Part shown: positions 44,908-56,336 of the stretch, one piece after another
How the letters are laid out: every line of letters begins with the position of its first letter
How positions within the stretch are numbered: position 1 is the first letter of the stretch
Source: Rhodanobacter denitrificans
GTDB lineage: Bacteria > Pseudomonadota > Gammaproteobacteria > Xanthomonadales > Rhodanobacteraceae
Direction of reading: 5' to 3'
Length of the DNA stretch: 64,000 nucleotides
Assembly (NCBI RefSeq): GCF_003335105.1
Contig: NZ_QFWQ01000003.1
Location: 651,651 to 715,650, forward strand
Notes under the pieces: generated by a model
Told to the model about the DNA's origin: nothing
What the model saw: only the letters and a program-made list of their open reading frames with translations
The model's database searches: none
Translations under genes and position numbers: made by a program

Positions 44908-45662
44908 GGCGTGCCTCCGGTGGCACCCAGCACGCCGCATCGCAGCGGCGGCGTCACCGAGCCGGCCGGCTGCGCGTGCGTGTCGGGCGGCAGCTCGCGG
45001 CTGGCCAGCGCCGCCGCCACCGCGGTGATGTCCGATTCGCCCAGCCGGTTCGCCACCTCGGCCATGCAGTCGGGGGCCACGGTGGCGCGGGTATGCGTGC
45101 GCCACGAGCCCAGTTGCGCGCTGATGTAGTCGTACGGCAGGCCGACCAGCCCCGGCGTGGACGGCTCCACGCCGGTCAACTGGCTGCCGTGGCAGCTGGC
45201 GCAGGCGGGGATCCTGCGTGCCGGATCGCCCTTGCCGATCAGTTCCTCGCCGCGCTGCAGCGTGGCGGCGGATACCGGCGGCAGCGGCGAGCGGCCGTAA
45301 GGCACCTGCTGCGCCGCGAAGTATTCGGCGATCTCCCGCATGTACGCGGGCGGCAACTGGCGCACGGTGTATTCCATCGGCGCGTACTTGCGCAGGCCAT
45401 TCTGGAAATCCTGCATCTGGCGCGCGAGATACGCCGCCGGTTTGCCGGCCAGGCGCGGGAAGTAGCCGCTGCCGGGCGTGCCTTCGCCATGCACGCCATG
45501 GCAGGTGGTGCAGGCGGCGATGCGCTGTTGCAGGGTGTCGGGAATCCGCGGCGTATCGGCCGTCTCGGCGGCACGGGCGGGAGCGCCAAACCACAGGGCG
45601 GCCGCCAGCAGGGCCGCAACACGGAAGGACTTGGCTGGACAGGAACCGGCATTCGTCATCAT
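44904..45662 (-). CDS. Diheme class I cytochrome c (c4-like)
   Basis: A 252-residue secreted protein: the signal peptide ends near APARA (residue 31), with heme motifs CTTCH (51-55) and CASCH (154-158) in two related domains. GEGTPGSGYFPRLAGKPAAY and ISAQLGSWRTHTR recall cytochrome c4. It likely shuttles electrons in the periplasm together with the coupled triheme protein. The start has no Shine-Dalgarno, and a TACAAT lies six bases upstream, so the mRNA may be leaderless. ATG at 45659 is the alternative. Confidence 0.85.
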   Translation of the reverse strand: MMTNAGSCPAKSFRVAALLAAALWFGAPARAAETADTPRIPDTLQQRIAACTTCHGVHGEGTPGSGYFPRLAGKPAAYLARQMQDFQNGLRKYAPMEYTVRQLPPAYMREIAEYFAAQQVPYGRSPLPPVSAATLQRGEELIGKGDPARRIPACASCHGSQLTGVEPSTPGLVGLPYDYISAQLGSWRTHTRATVAPDCMAEVANRLGESDITAVAAALASRELPPDTHAQPAGSVTPPLRCGVLGATGGTP

Positions 45663-45668
45663 CTAGGG

Positions 45669-45674
45669 ATTGTA
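45669..45674 (-). promoter_or_regulatory. Candidate -10 of a leaderless promoter for the cytochrome pair
   Basis: TACAAT on the reverse strand would place +1 on the A of the cytochrome ATG at 45662. There is no Shine-Dalgarno, consistent with leaderless initiation; no good -35 was found. The 96-bp gap is shared with the divergent amidase. Confidence 0.4.
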
Positions 45675-45758
45675 CTCTGGCAACTCCGCGTGCCGCCCGG
45701 CACCGCGCTAAGCTTGGCCGGCACGACCGCATGCCGCACTTGCCGCCCGGGGATCATC

Positions 45759-47366
45759 GTGAAGCATCCAGCCAGCCATCTCGCCGCCCTCGTCGCCATG
45801 CTGCTTGCCGGTCCGGCATGGGCTGCCGAAGCCACCCCGCCGGATATCGCCTACGCCTCGGCCGCGCAGCTGCAGCAACGCATGGATGCCGGCACGCTGG
45901 ACAGCCGCCGGCTCGCCCGGCAGCTGTTCGATCGCATCCGGCAGATCGACCAGTCCGGCCCGAGCCTGCGCGCGGTGATCGAGACGAACCCCGATGCGCT
46001 GGAGCTGGCCGGTACGCTCGACGCAAAGCGCACGAAGAGTCACGGCCCGCTGTACGGCATCCCGGTGCTGCTGAAGGACAACATCGACACCGGCGACCGC
46101 ATGCTGACCACCGCCGGCTCGCTGGCGCTGGCCGATGCGCCGGCACCGCGTGACGCCGGCCTGGTCGAACGGCTGCGCAAGGCCGGCGTGTTGGTCCTGG
46201 GCAAGACCAACTTGAGCGAATGGGCCAACTTCCGCTCCAACCATGCCAGCAGCGGCTGGAGCGGACGCGGCGGCCAGACGAAGAACCCCTACGCGCTCGA
46301 CCGCAACCCCTGCGGCTCCAGCGCCGGCTCGGCCGCCGCCGTGGCAGCCGGACTGGCCACCGTGGCGATCGGCAGCGAGACCGACGGCTCGATCATCTGT
46401 CCCGCGGCGATGAACGGCATCGTCGGCATCAAGCCCACGCTGGGCCTGGTCAGCCGCAGCGGCATCGTGCCGATCAGCCACAGCCAGGATACCGCCGGCC
46501 CGATGGCGCGCAGCGTGGCCGATGCGGCCGCCCTGCTCAGCGTGATCGCCGGCAGCGACCCGCGCGACCCGGCCACCGCCGAGGCGAACAAACACGCCAC
46601 CGACTACACCCGCTTCCTCGACCCGAACGGACTGAAAGGCAAGCGCATCGGCGTGGTGCGCCAGCTCGCCGGAGCCGAGCCGAATGCCGACCGCGTGCTC
46701 GATCAGTCGATCGCGCTGATGAAGGCACAGGGCGCGATCATCGTCGACCCGGTCACGCTGCCGCACCTGGCCGAACTCGGCAAGCCGGAGATCACCGTGC
46801 TGCTGTACGACTTCAAGCACGACATCAACGCCTACCTGGCCGACCGCCGCGGCCTCAAGGTGAAGACGCTGGCCGACCTGATCGCGTTCAACCGGGCGCA
46901 TGCCCGCGAGGAGATGTCATGGTTCGGCCAGGAACTGTTCGAGCAGGCCGAGCAGAAGGGGCCGCTCAGCGACAAGGCGTACACGGACGCACTGGCGCAG
47001 GCGAAGCGGCTGTCGGGGCCGCATGGCATCGATGCCGCGCTGGCCTCGCAGCACCTGGACGCCCTGCTGGCGCCGTCATGGGGGCCGGCTTTCATGACCG
47101 ATCCTGTGCTGGGCGACCACATCGTCAGCGGCGATCCCACCGTGGGCGGCGCATCGCAGCCGGCGGCGGTGGCCGGCTATCCCTCGATCACCGTGCCGGC
47201 CGGCTTCGCCCACGGCCTGCCGGTCGGCATCGTGCTGTTCGGCGCGAAGTGGAGCGAGCCGACGCTGATCTCGATCGCCTACGGCTTCGAGCAGCACGCC
47301 GCGGCGTGGCAGCCGCCGCAGTTCCTGGAGACGGTGGGCGGGACGCCGGCGACATCCATTCACTGA
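45759..47366 (+). CDS. Secreted amidase (amidase signature family)
   Basis: A 535-residue enzyme with a signal peptide ([22 protein letters not shown]) and the Ser-cisSer-Lys triad. [10 protein letters not shown] holds Lys 106, [16 protein letters not shown] holds the cis-Ser near 187, and [12 protein letters not shown] holds the nucleophile near 211. It hydrolyses amides, but the substrate cannot be told; peptide amidases and 6-aminohexanoate-type enzymes share this layout. The start is GTG at 45759 with GGGGA five bases upstream. It is divergent from the cytochrome pair and ends at a shared terminator. Confidence 0.88.
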   Translation: MKHPASHLAALVAMLLAGPAWAAEATPPDIAYASAAQLQQRMDAGTLDSRRLARQLFDRIRQIDQSGPSLRAVIETNPDALELAGTLDAKRTKSHGPLYGIPVLLKDNIDTGDRMLTTAGSLALADAPAPRDAGLVERLRKAGVLVLGKTNLSEWANFRSNHASSGWSGRGGQTKNPYALDRNPCGSSAGSAAAVAAGLATVAIGSETDGSIICPAAMNGIVGIKPTLGLVSRSGIVPISHSQDTAGPMARSVADAAALLSVIAGSDPRDPATAEANKHATDYTRFLDPNGLKGKRIGVVRQLAGAEPNADRVLDQSIALMKAQGAIIVDPVTLPHLAELGKPEITVLLYDFKHDINAYLADRRGLKVKTLADLIAFNRAHAREEMSWFGQELFEQAEQKGPLSDKAYTDALAQAKRLSGPHGIDAALASQHLDALLAPSWGPAFMTDPVLGDHIVSGDPTVGGASQPAAVAGYPSITVPAGFAHGLPVGIVLFGAKWSEPTLISIAYGFEQHAAAWQPPQFLETVGGTPATSIH

Positions 47367-47377
47367 GCACGCAACGA

Positions 47378-47403
47378 AAAAGACGGCCACCTGGCCGCCT
47401 TTT
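47378..47403. terminator. Bidirectional terminator between amidase and aroG
   Basis: AAAAGACGGCC pairs with GGCCGCCTTTT around an ACCT loop with one A-C mismatch. A-run and T-run flank the stem, so it can work for both convergent genes. Confidence 0.75.
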
Positions 47404-47438
47404 CCCGAACACCCCTACGAACCTCGCGGGCCGGCGCG

Positions 47439-48802
<1,364 letters not shown>

Positions 48803-48806
<4 letters not shown>

Positions 48807-49324
48807 CGGCGTGCCACCCCCGGGCGACGGGTGCCGGCCAGCGCGGCCCAGGCACCCAGCAGCACGAACCAGATCAGCGACCACCACGGCATCGACAGGC
48901 CGAGGATCGGTTGCACCGCGGCGCACTCGCCGGAGCCGGTCAGCACCTTCAGCAACACGCCGACCACGCCGCCGTGGGCGCTGCGGGTTTCCAGCATGTA
49001 GCCCAGCGGCGCACCACAGCTCGGCACCTCACCGGGGGGCAGCGACTGGATCCACAGGTGACGCGTGGCGATGCCGATACCGACCAGGGCGATCAGCAGC
49101 AGCAATCCCGCGTATGCCATGCGCCCGCCCCCGCGCGGGGCGTGCAGGCCGCCGATCAGGAACACCACGCCCAGCGCGATGAACACCACGCGCTGCAGGA
49201 TGCATAGCGGGCAGGGATCCATCAGCAGCGCGTATTGCGCGTACAGCGCGAAACCGACCAGGCCGGCACAGACCAGGAAGCCGGCAAGAAGACTGACGCG
49301 AAACGACCAACGCAAGGGATTCAT
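48803..49324 (-). CDS. dsbB: Disulfide bond formation protein DsbB
   Basis: Inner-membrane enzyme that reoxidises DsbA and passes electrons to quinone. The 173 residues (E. coli 176) have four membrane segments. DPCPLCILQRV contains the first Cys pair, and SCGAPLG..GECAAVQP the second periplasmic pair. The start MNPLRWSFRVSLL fits the family; ATG at 49351 (MSSLAAVPL) is the alternative. It is upstream of and overlaps aroG by ATGA. Oxidising power for folding could also serve the c-type cytochromes here. Confidence 0.9.
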
Positions 49325-49476
49325 AAGCGGCACGGCAGCAAGCGAAGACATGACATTACCCGCTTGCCACCGGGCTGTCAGCATGGGTCATTGCGTGGAA
49401 AACGACGGGACGGCAGGACCGCCGTCCTGCACGCACGCGGAGCACCGGCAACGAGGACACACGGGGAAGTACGCCA

Positions 49477-49510
49477 TGAAAAACCCCGGCAGGTTGCCCG
49501 GCCGGGGTTT
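49477..49510 (-). terminator. Terminator after rplQ (end of the alpha operon)
   Basis: AAACCCCGGC (49481-49490) and GCCGGGGTTT (49501-49510) pair. Read on the reverse strand the stem is followed by TTTTTCAT, so it ends the long ribosomal transcript. Confidence 0.8.
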
Positions 49511-49544
49511 CATTCGGACGTCTGGATGTCCCTACGTGCCGAGC

Positions 49545-49928
49545 TTATTCGGCGTCGACGGCCTCGACCTGCGGGCGACCGACCAGCTCGACGTACGCCA
49601 TCGGCGCGTTGTCGCCGTCGCGGAAGCCGCACTTCAGGATGCGCAGGTAGCCGCCGGGGCGTTCCTTGTAGCGCGGGCCCAGCTCGACGAACAGCTTGCC
49701 CACCGCTTCCTTGTCGCGCAGACGCGAGAAGGCGAGGCGGCGATTGGCCACGCCGTCGGTCTTGGCCAGGGTGATCAGCGGCTCGGCCACGCGGCGAAGT
49801 TCCTTCGCCTTCGGCAGGGTGGTGCGGATCAGCTCGTGCTTGAACAGCGACGATGCCATGTTCTTGAACATCGCTTCGCGGTGGCTGCTGGTCCGGTTGA
49901 ACTTGCGTCCGGATTTCATGTGGCGCAT
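49545..49928 (-). CDS. rplQ: 50S ribosomal protein L17
   Basis: L17 lies near the exit of the large subunit peptide tunnel. The 127 residues begin [20 protein letters not shown] and carry the conserved [20 protein letters not shown]. It is the last gene of the alpha operon and is followed by a strong terminator. An unusual 300-bp gap separates it from rpoA. Confidence 0.97.
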   Translation of the reverse strand: MRHMKSGRKFNRTSSHREAMFKNMASSLFKHELIRTTLPKAKELRRVAEPLITLAKTDGVANRRLAFSRLRDKEAVGKLFVELGPRYKERPGGYLRILKCGFRDGDNAPMAYVELVGRPQVEAVDAE

Positions 49929-50228
49929 GACGAAACTCTCTCTGGTCTGTTGTTATGAAAAGCCGGCGCCTGTGTCCGGTTTTCCGCGGTTGCCCGCTGT
50001 TCCAAGCCCTTTCAAAACGGGCTCTCGTGAGACGTGCGGCCATGGATGGCCGTCTGATGCTTCGGCGGCCAAGGGACCGCTTGGAAGGCCAACCCGGCCT
50101 TCCGTCGGGCAGTCAAGGCGACTGCTCCAAATTCGCAGCCCGGGGGCGGCGAGCCCGGCGGAACGGCCAGATGGCGTCCGCCAGTTGGTGACTGCGACGA
50201 CGATCGGAAGATCGCCGCCGCAACAACA
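49929..50228. other. 300-bp gap between rpoA and rplQ
   Basis: No gene is supported here. It holds the palindrome TGCGGCCATGGATGGCCG (50035-50052) and a small stem AGCCC/GGGCT near 50008-50025. In E. coli this gap is only tens of bases, so a promoter or processing site may sit here. No clear -10/-35 pair was found. Confidence 0.5.
50035..50052. repeat. CATGGATG palindromic repeat, copy A
   Basis: The 18-mer TGCGGCCATGGATGGCCG is identical to 55756-55773; GTGAG also precedes both copies (50026-50030 region). GGCCAT/ATGGCC arms make it palindromic. Confidence 0.65.
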
Positions 50229-51227
50229 TCAACCCAGCTGCATGCCGTGCGACAAGCCCGGCGGCGGCCAGTTCTCGAGCTTCATGCCGAGCGCGAGGCC
50301 ACGACCGCCCAGCACGTCCTTGATCTCGGTCAACGACTTCTTGCCCAGGTTCGGCGTCTTCAGCAGCTCGACCTCGGTCTTCTGCACCAGGTCGCCGATG
50401 TAGTAGATGCTCTCGGCCTTCAGGCAGTTCGCCGAACGCACGGTGAGTTCCAGATCGTCGATCGGGCGCAGCAGCAGCGGATCGAAACCGCTCTTCTCCG
50501 CCTTGTCGGTGGCGCTCTCGCGACGCGAGAAGTCACCGAACACCGACAGCTGGTCGTTGATGATCTCGGCGGCCTTGCGCACCGCGTCCTCGGCACCGAT
50601 CGTGCCGTTGGTCTCGATGTCCAGCACCAGTTTGTCGAGGTTGGTGCGCTGCTCGACGCGAGCGGCGTCCACTTCGTAGGCCACGCGCAACACCGGCGCG
50701 AACGACGCGTCCAGCTGCAGGCGACCGATCGGGCGCGCTTCGTCATCCGGATGCTGGCGCGCGCTGGCCGGCTGGTAGCCGACGCCACGACGCACCTTCA
50801 GGCGCATGTTGAGCGCGATATCCTTGGTCAGGTGGCAGATCACGTGCTCGGGGTTGATGATCTCCACCGAGTGGTCGACGACGATGTCGCCGGCCGTGAC
50901 CACGCCCTTGCCCTTCTTGGACAGGGTCAGGGTGACCTCGTCGCCGCTGTGCTGACGGATCGCCACGTCCTTGAGGTTCAGCAGGACTTCGATCACGTCC
51001 TCCTGCAGGCCTTCCAGGGTGGTGTACTCGTGCAGCACGCCATCGATTTCGACCTCAACGATGGCGCTGCCGGGGATCGAGGAGAGCAGCACGCGACGCA
51101 GCGCGTTGCCCAGGGTGTGGCCAAAGCCACGCTCGAGCGGCTCGACCACCACCTTGGCGCGGTTGGCTCCGAGCTGTTCGACGCTGAGGCCACGCGGCCG
51201 CAGCACGCTAGTTGACGAAACTGCCAT
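50229..51227 (-). CDS. rpoA: RNA polymerase alpha subunit
   Basis: Scaffold of RNA polymerase assembly and contact for activators. The 332 residues have the N-terminal dimer domain ([20 protein letters not shown]) and the C-terminal domain with [20 protein letters not shown] and [20 protein letters not shown], the UP-element and activator-binding surface. The rpsD stop is 17 bp upstream. It is the fourth gene of rpsM-rpsK-rpsD-rpoA-rplQ. Confidence 0.98.
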   Translation of the reverse strand: MAVSSTSVLRPRGLSVEQLGANRAKVVVEPLERGFGHTLGNALRRVLLSSIPGSAIVEVEIDGVLHEYTTLEGLQEDVIEVLLNLKDVAIRQHSGDEVTLTLSKKGKGVVTAGDIVVDHSVEIINPEHVICHLTKDIALNMRLKVRRGVGYQPASARQHPDDEARPIGRLQLDASFAPVLRVAYEVDAARVEQRTNLDKLVLDIETNGTIGAEDAVRKAAEIINDQLSVFGDFSRRESATDKAEKSGFDPLLLRPIDDLELTVRSANCLKAESIYYIGDLVQKTEVELLKTPNLGKKSLTEIKDVLGGRGLALGMKLENWPPPGLSHGMQLG

Positions 51228-51244
51228 GCAGAGCTCCGGTAAAA

Positions 51245-51871
51245 TTACTTCGAGTAAAGCTCGACGATCAGGGCTTCATTGATGTCGGTCGGCAGATCGC
51301 CACGATCCGGCACCGACTTGAACGTACCTTCGAACTTCTTGCTGTCGACCTCGACCCAACCCGGACGCAGGTCCATGGTGTCGAATACGGTCGCCGCTTC
51401 CTGCACGCGCAGCTGGCTGCGGGCGCGCTCGGTCAGCGCGATCGCGTCACCCGGACGCACCTGGTACGAAGGAATATTCACCTTCTTGCCGTTCACCAGG
51501 ATCGCCTTGTGGGCAACCAGCTGGCGGGCTTGGGCGCGGGTGACCGCGAAGCCCATGCGGTAGACGACATTGTCCAGGCGGCTCTCGAGCAGGCGCAGCA
51601 GGTTCTCGCCGGTATTGCCCTTGAGGGTGGTCGCCTTGGTGTAGTAGTTGCTGAACTGGCGCTCGAGCACACCGTAGATGCGCTTGACCTTCTGCTTTTC
51701 ACGCAGCTGCACGGCGTAGTCGGACATGCGCATGCGCTTGTTCGCGCCGTGCTGGCCGGGCTTGTTTTCCAGCTTGCACTTGGAATCCAGCGCGCGCGCC
51801 GGGCTCTTCAGGCTGAGATCTGCACCCTCACGACGGGCGAGCTTGCAGGTAGCTCCACGATAACGGGCCAT
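51245..51871 (-). CDS. rpsD: 30S ribosomal protein S4
   Basis: Primary 16S rRNA binder and, in E. coli, the repressor of the alpha operon. The 208 residues begin [20 protein letters not shown], with the S4 RNA-binding motif [20 protein letters not shown]. The N-terminal CxxxC-type zinc knuckle is absent, matching the zinc-free form. It follows rpsK by 11 bp. Confidence 0.98.
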   Translation of the reverse strand: MARYRGATCKLARREGADLSLKSPARALDSKCKLENKPGQHGANKRMRMSDYAVQLREKQKVKRIYGVLERQFSNYYTKATTLKGNTGENLLRLLESRLDNVVYRMGFAVTRAQARQLVAHKAILVNGKKVNIPSYQVRPGDAIALTERARSQLRVQEAATVFDTMDLRPGWVEVDSKKFEGTFKSVPDRGDLPTDINEALIVELYSK

Positions 51872-51882
51872 GGGTATGCTCC

Positions 51883-52269
51883 TTAGACTCGACGCTTCTT
51901 GGGGGGACGGCAGCCGTTGTGCGGAATCGGCGTGACATCGATGATGTTGAGCACCTTGTAGCCCAACGCGTTCAGCGAGCGCACGGCCGATTCACGGCCC
52001 GGGCCCGGGCCCTTGATGCGCACTTCCACCGTTTTCACGCCGTAGTCGCCCGCGGCGCGGCCGGCCTTTTCAGCGGCCACCTGGGCGGCGAACGGGGTCG
52101 ACTTGCGCGAACCGCGGAAACCCGCGCCGCCGGCAGTCGCCCACGACAGGGCATTGCCCTGGCGATCGGTGATGGTGACGATGGTGTTGTTGAAGGAGGC
52201 CTGCACGTGGGCCACGGCATCCGTGACAACGCGCTTGATCTTCTTCTTGGTCTTGACAGGCTTGGCCAT
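51883..52269 (-). CDS. rpsK: 30S ribosomal protein S11
   Basis: Platform protein that contacts mRNA near the Shine-Dalgarno helix. The 128 residues carry [20 protein letters not shown] and end [10 protein letters not shown], the family ending. A basic N-terminus ([13 protein letters not shown]) precedes the fold. Cotranscribed with rpsM and rpsD. Confidence 0.98.
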   Translation of the reverse strand: MAKPVKTKKKIKRVVTDAVAHVQASFNNTIVTITDRQGNALSWATAGGAGFRGSRKSTPFAAQVAAEKAGRAAGDYGVKTVEVRIKGPGPGRESAVRSLNALGYKVLNIIDVTPIPHNGCRPPKKRRV

Positions 52270-52285
52270 GTTCGGAATCCGTTAC

Positions 52286-52642
52286 TTACTTCTTGATGGC
52301 GCGACGCGGGCCCTTGCGGGTGCGTGCGTTGGTACGCGTGCGCTGGCCGCGCACCGGCAGGCCGCGACGATGACGCAGGCCGCGGTAGCAGCCCAGGTCC
52401 ATCAGGCGCTTGATGGCCATGCCCACCTCGCGGCGCAGATCGCCTTCGACGGTGTACTTGGCGATTTCGTGGCGGATCTTCTCCACCTCGCCTTCACTGA
52501 GGGACTTGATCTGGGTGGTGGGAACCACGCCAGCATCCACGCAGACCTTCTTGGCCCGGCTGCGGCCGATACCGTAAATGCTCTGCAGACCGACCCAGAC
52601 ATGCTTCTGGACCGGCAAATTGACACCCGCGATGCGCGCCAT
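52286..52642 (-). CDS. rpsM: 30S ribosomal protein S13
   Basis: Head protein contacting the P-site tRNA and bridging subunits. The 118 residues begin [20 protein letters not shown], with the helical core and basic tail ([20 protein letters not shown]). It is the first gene of the alpha operon here; rpmJ, which lies between secY and rpsM in E. coli, is missing. A hairpin sits in its leader. Confidence 0.98.
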   Translation of the reverse strand: MARIAGVNLPVQKHVWVGLQSIYGIGRSRAKKVCVDAGVVPTTQIKSLSEGEVEKIRHEIAKYTVEGDLRREVGMAIKRLMDLGCYRGLRHRRGLPVRGQRTRTNARTRKGPRRAIKK

Positions 52643-52666
52643 GATGTACTTTCTCCGATGCGTTTC

Positions 52667-52685
52667 TTGCGCGGTAAACGCGCAA
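52667..52685 (-). promoter_or_regulatory. Hairpin in the rpsM leader
   Basis: TTGCGCG and CGCGCAA pair around five bases, about 25 nt before the rpsM start. In E. coli S4 represses through an rpsM leader pseudoknot; this hairpin is in the matching place, but pseudoknot pairing was not established. Confidence 0.35.
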
Positions 52686-52777
52686 TTTTAACCTGAATTA
52701 CCCTGACTGGAAAGCCCTGCGGCACCGAGGCGCCGCCAGCTTCCGACTTCGACCAACTCCGTTCGCTCCAGCAGCCA

Positions 52778-54100
52778 CTAGTTGCGGCGGAGATTGGCCT
52801 TCTTGAGCAGACTTTCGTACTGGTGACTGACCAGGTGCGCCTGCACCTGAGCCGTGAAATCCATCACCACCACCACCACGATCAGCAGCGACGTGCCGCC
52901 AAAATAGAACGGTACATGCCAGGCGCTCTGCATGAACGAAGGCACCAGGCATACCAGCACCAGATACAGCGCGCCGACACCGGTCAGACGCGTCATCACC
53001 GCGTCGATGTAGCCAGCCGTGGCCTTGCCCGGACGGATGCCCGGAATCAGCGCACCCGACCGCTTGAGGTTGTCGGCGGTCTCGTCGGCATTGAACACGA
53101 TCGCCGTGTAGAAGAACGCAAAGCCGATCACCAGCACCGAGAAGACGATTTCGTACAGCGGGTTGCCCGGGCTTAGCGCCTGCGTCAGATCCTGCAGCCA
53201 GCGCGCCTGTTGGCCGGTACTGAACCAGCTGACCGCCGTCGCCGGGAACATCAGCAGGCTCGAGGCAAAGATCGGCGGGATCACGCCCGACATGTTGATC
53301 TTCAGCGGCAGGTTCGAGCTCTGGTTCATGTAGGCCTTCTGGCCGCCTGAACGCCGCGCATAGTTCACGGTGATGCGCCGCTGGGCACGCTCCATGAACA
53401 CCACGAACCCGGTAACGCCCAACGCCAGGGCAAACACCATCAGCAGCTTGAGCAGCGACAGCTCGCCGTTGCTGGCCATGCCCAGGGTGTGTACCACCGC
53501 ACCGGGCAGACCGGCCACGATGCCGGCGAAGATCAACAGCGAGATACCGTTGCCGATACCGCGCTCGGTCATCTGCTCGCCCAGCCACATCAGGAACATC
53601 GTGCCGGCGGTAAGCCCGACCACGGACGAGAAGACGAAGGCGAAGCCCGGCGTGTAGACCACCGGCGCTCCGCCGGCAGCGACTTGCCCCTGCAACGCCA
53701 CCGCGATGCCGAACGACTGAAACGCCGCCAACGCCACCGTGGCATAGCGCGTATACATCGTCATCTTGCGCTTGCCCGCCTCGCCTTCCTTGCGCAGGCT
53801 CTGCAGGCTCGGCACCACCGCGCCCATCATCTGGAACACGATCGACGCCGAGATGTACGGGATCACGCCCAGCGCGAATACCGAGAAACGCTCCAGCGCG
53901 CCGCCCGAGAACATGTTGAACATGTCCATCAGGCCGTTGCCATTGACCAGATTGGTCATCGCCTCCGGATTGACGCCCGGAACCGGAATGAACGAACCGA
54001 GGCGGAACACCACCAGCGCACCGATCACGAAGAAGATGCGCTGGCGAAGCTCCGTCAGCTTGCCGAGCTTGCCGAGTGCGTTGCCCTTGGCTGCGGCCAC
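52778..54100 (-). CDS. secY: Protein translocase subunit SecY
   Basis: Channel of the Sec translocon in the inner membrane, working with SecE, SecG and SecA. The 440 residues have ten hydrophobic segments. [18 protein letters not shown] opens TM1 and the plug region, [20 protein letters not shown] lies near TM2, and the C-terminus carries [19 protein letters not shown], typical of the last cytosolic loop. It is four bases after rplO and ends the spc operon. Confidence 0.97.
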   Translation of the reverse strand: MAAAKGNALGKLGKLTELRQRIFFVIGALVVFRLGSFIPVPGVNPEAMTNLVNGNGLMDMFNMFSGGALERFSVFALGVIPYISASIVFQMMGAVVPSLQSLRKEGEAGKRKMTMYTRYATVALAAFQSFGIAVALQGQVAAGGAPVVYTPGFAFVFSSVVGLTAGTMFLMWLGEQMTERGIGNGISLLIFAGIVAGLPGAVVHTLGMASNGELSLLKLLMVFALALGVTGFVVFMERAQRRITVNYARRSGGQKAYMNQSSNLPLKINMSGVIPPIFASSLLMFPATAVSWFSTGQQARWLQDLTQALSPGNPLYEIVFSVLVIGFAFFYTAIVFNADETADNLKRSGALIPGIRPGKATAGYIDAVMTRLTGVGALYLVLVCLVPSFMQSAWHVPFYFGGTSLLIVVVVVMDFTAQVQAHLVSHQYESLLKKANLRRN

Positions 54101-54104
54101 CTGA

Positions 54105-54536
54105 TTACTCCACGCTGCCGCCGGCAGCCTCGATGGCTGCCCTGGCGCCGGCGGTAGCCAGCAGGCCGGACAACTTCACCGCGCGACCGATTTCACCCTT
54201 GAGCACCACCTTGACCTTCTTGGCGCGGCTGTTGATCAGGCCAGCCTGATGCAGCGCGACCACGTCGATCACGTCGGCCTTGAGGCCGGCCAGCTGATAC
54301 AGGAACACTTCCTGGCTCTCGGCCTGCATCTTCGAGCGGAAGCCGACCTTCGGCAACCGGCGCTGCAGCGGCATCTGGCCGCCCTCGAAGCCGTATTTGT
54401 GGGTACCGCCCGCGCGGGCGTGCTGACCCTTGTGACCGCGACCGGCGGTCTTGCCCAGGCCCGAGCCGATGCCGCGGCCGACGCGCAGGCGCGTCTTGCG
54501 GGAACCGGCGGCCGGCTTGATGTCGTTCAGACGCAT
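54105..54536 (-). CDS. rplO: 50S ribosomal protein L15
   Basis: Late-assembling large-subunit protein. The 143 residues begin [20 protein letters not shown], with the extended glycine-rich N-terminus [19 protein letters not shown]. rpmD ends five bases upstream. Standard spc-operon position before secY. Confidence 0.97.
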   Translation of the reverse strand: MRLNDIKPAAGSRKTRLRVGRGIGSGLGKTAGRGHKGQHARAGGTHKYGFEGGQMPLQRRLPKVGFRSKMQAESQEVFLYQLAGLKADVIDVVALHQAGLINSRAKKVKVVLKGEIGRAVKLSGLLATAGARAAIEAAGGSVE

Positions 54537-54541
54537 GATGA

Positions 54542-54739
54542 TTACTCCTCGACCCGGACCAGGTAATAGACCGTGTTGATCAGGCCACGCACCTGCGGGC
54601 TGTCCTTCAATTCGCGGACGTCATTGGTCTTGTTCAGACCCAGTGCCTTCACGCTCAAGCGATGACGTGCCTGCACGCCGCGCAGGCCCTTGACCAGGCG
54701 CACGCGCACGGTGGCGGCGGTTTCGTTCTTCTTAGCCAT
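54542..54739 (-). CDS. rpmD: 50S ribosomal protein L30
   Basis: Small large-subunit protein present in only some bacteria. The 65 residues begin [19 protein letters not shown] and carry [20 protein letters not shown]. The start overlaps the rpsE stop by eight bases; upstream in-frame sequence is inside rpsE and excluded. Confidence 0.96.
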   Translation of the reverse strand: MAKKNETAATVRVRLVKGLRGVQARHRLSVKALGLNKTNDVRELKDSPQVRGLINTVYYLVRVEE

Positions 54740-55241
54740 TGCCGAGCACCTCTTCCAGACTCTTGCCACGCTTGGCGGCGATCTTCTTGGGCGAGGCAAC
54801 CGCCTGCAGACCCTTGATGGTGGCGCGCACCAGGTTGATCGGGTTGCGCGAGCCGACCGCCTTGGCCAGCACGTTCTTCACGCCGACCACTTCCAACACG
54901 GCACGCATCGCGCCGCCGGCGATCACGCCGGTACCTTCGGAAGCCGGCTGCATGTAGACGCGGGCAGCACCATGGTTCGCCTTCACGGCGTACCACAGGG
55001 TGCCGTTGTTCAGCTCGATGTTCACCATCTGGCGGCGGGCGCGCTCCATCGCCTTGGAGATGGCGACCGGCACTTCGCGCGCCTTGCCATAGCCAAAGCC
55101 GACCTTGCCCTCGCCGTCACCGACCACAGTCAGTGCGGTGAAGCTCATCTGGCGGCCACCCTTGACGGTCTTGGCCACACGGTTGACGGCAATCAACTTT
55201 TCCAGCAGGCCGTCGGAATTTTCGCGATCGGTAGAAGACAT
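54732..55241 (-). CDS. rpsE: 30S ribosomal protein S5
   Basis: Near the mRNA entry site; mutations alter decoding fidelity and spectinomycin sensitivity. The 169 residues carry [20 protein letters not shown] and [20 protein letters not shown], the family signature. It follows rplR by 105 bp, longer than most spacings in the operon; no gene fits that spacer. Confidence 0.97.
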   Translation of the reverse strand: MSSTDRENSDGLLEKLIAVNRVAKTVKGGRQMSFTALTVVGDGEGKVGFGYGKAREVPVAISKAMERARRQMVNIELNNGTLWYAVKANHGAARVYMQPASEGTGVIAGGAMRAVLEVVGVKNVLAKAVGSRNPINLVRATIKGLQAVASPKKIAAKRGKSLEEVLGNG

Positions 55242-55346
55242 GTTCTTTTCCGTGTGCCCGGCGAACCGGGACTTTGCTTGCGGCTGTGCCGCTTGGAGTT
55301 GTAGGTGACGCCATGGATCGGGGGTACACCCCGACCCTGATGTTGC

Positions 55347-55700
55347 TTAGAACTGCAGGCCGGCCTCGCGCGCCGCATCGGCCAGCGCCTTGATGCGCCC
55401 GTGATAGCGGAAACCGGAGCGGTCGAACGCGACGGACTCGATGCCCGCGGCCTTCGCACGTTCGGCGACGGCCTTGCCCACCGCGGCGGCGGCAGCCAGG
55501 TTCTTCGTGCCCTTCAGGCCCTCGGCCACCGACTTCTGCACGGTGGAGGCAGCCGCCACCACGTTCTTGCCGGAGGCGTCGAACACCTGCGCGTAGATGT
55601 GCTGCCCGGTGCGATGCACCGACAAGCGGGCCACGGCCAACTTGCGGATGTGGGCGCGCGTCGACTTGGCGCGGCGCAGGCGGTTTTCGTTCTTGTTCAT
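55347..55700 (-). CDS. rplR: 50S ribosomal protein L18
   Basis: Binds 5S rRNA with L5. The 117 residues begin [20 protein letters not shown] and end [13 protein letters not shown] as expected. A 97-bp spacer to rplF carries a copy of the CATGGATG palindrome. Confidence 0.97.
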   Translation of the reverse strand: MNKNENRLRRAKSTRAHIRKLAVARLSVHRTGQHIYAQVFDASGKNVVAAASTVQKSVAEGLKGTKNLAAAAAVGKAVAERAKAAGIESVAFDRSGFRYHGRIKALADAAREAGLQF

Positions 55701-55755
55701 CTGTCTGTTCCTCGAAAGCGGATCGGCAGTAGTTACGCAATGCTTTTGTGAGTAG

Positions 55756-55773
55756 TGCGGCCATGGATGGCCG
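55756..55773. repeat. CATGGATG palindromic repeat, copy B
   Basis: TGCGGCCATGGATGGCCG, identical to copy A at 50035-50052, in the rplF-rplR spacer. Both copies are preceded by GTGAG a few bases upstream. Confidence 0.65.
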
Positions 55774-55797
55774 CCCCCACACGCAGGGAGAGCGTAC

Positions 55798-56325
55798 TCA
55801 GGCCTTCTTTGCTTCCTTCAACGTGATCTTCTCACCGGCATAGCGGACGCCCTTGCCCTTGTAGGGCTCCGGCGGACGGAAACCGCGGACCTTGGCTGCC
55901 ACCTGGCCTACCGCCTGCTTGTCCGAACCCTTGATCAGGATCTCGGTCTGCGACGGGGTTTCGATGCTGATGCCTTCCGGCGCATCGAACACTACCGGGT
56001 GGGAAAAGCCCAGGCTCAGGTTCAGCGACTTGCCCTGCATGGAGGCGCGGTAGCCGACGCCGACCAGCTCGAGCTTGCGCTCGTAGCCGGTGGAGACACC
56101 GGTGACCATGTTGGCCAGCAGCGCGCGGGCGGTGCCACCGAACATGTCGTCAGCGCCCTCGACGAGGCTGATGTGCGCTACGCCGTTGTCCACGGCAATG
56201 GTCACACCCGGCAGCTGGTGCACGGACAGCGTGCCCTTCGGGCCCTTCACGGAGATGCTGTCGGTGCCGACGGTCATCTCGACGCCCTTGGGCAGGGAAA
56301 TGGGTTGTTTGGCAACACGTGACAT
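55798..56325 (-). CDS. rplF: 50S ribosomal protein L6
   Basis: Near the factor-binding region of the large subunit. The 175 residues begin [20 protein letters not shown] and carry the C-terminal signature [16 protein letters not shown]. rpsH ends 11 bases upstream. Confidence 0.98.
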   Translation of the reverse strand: MSRVAKQPISLPKGVEMTVGTDSISVKGPKGTLSVHQLPGVTIAVDNGVAHISLVEGADDMFGGTARALLANMVTGVSTGYERKLELVGVGYRASMQGKSLNLSLGFSHPVVFDAPEGISIETPSQTEILIKGSDKQAVGQVAAKVRGFRPPEPYKGKGVRYAGEKITLKEAKKA

Positions 56326-56336
56326 CGAAAGACTCC

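Noticed and set aside
52643-52777. rpmJ (L36) expected between secY and rpsM
   Set aside because: No frame with the MKVRxSVKxxC pattern is present on the reverse strand in this spacer.
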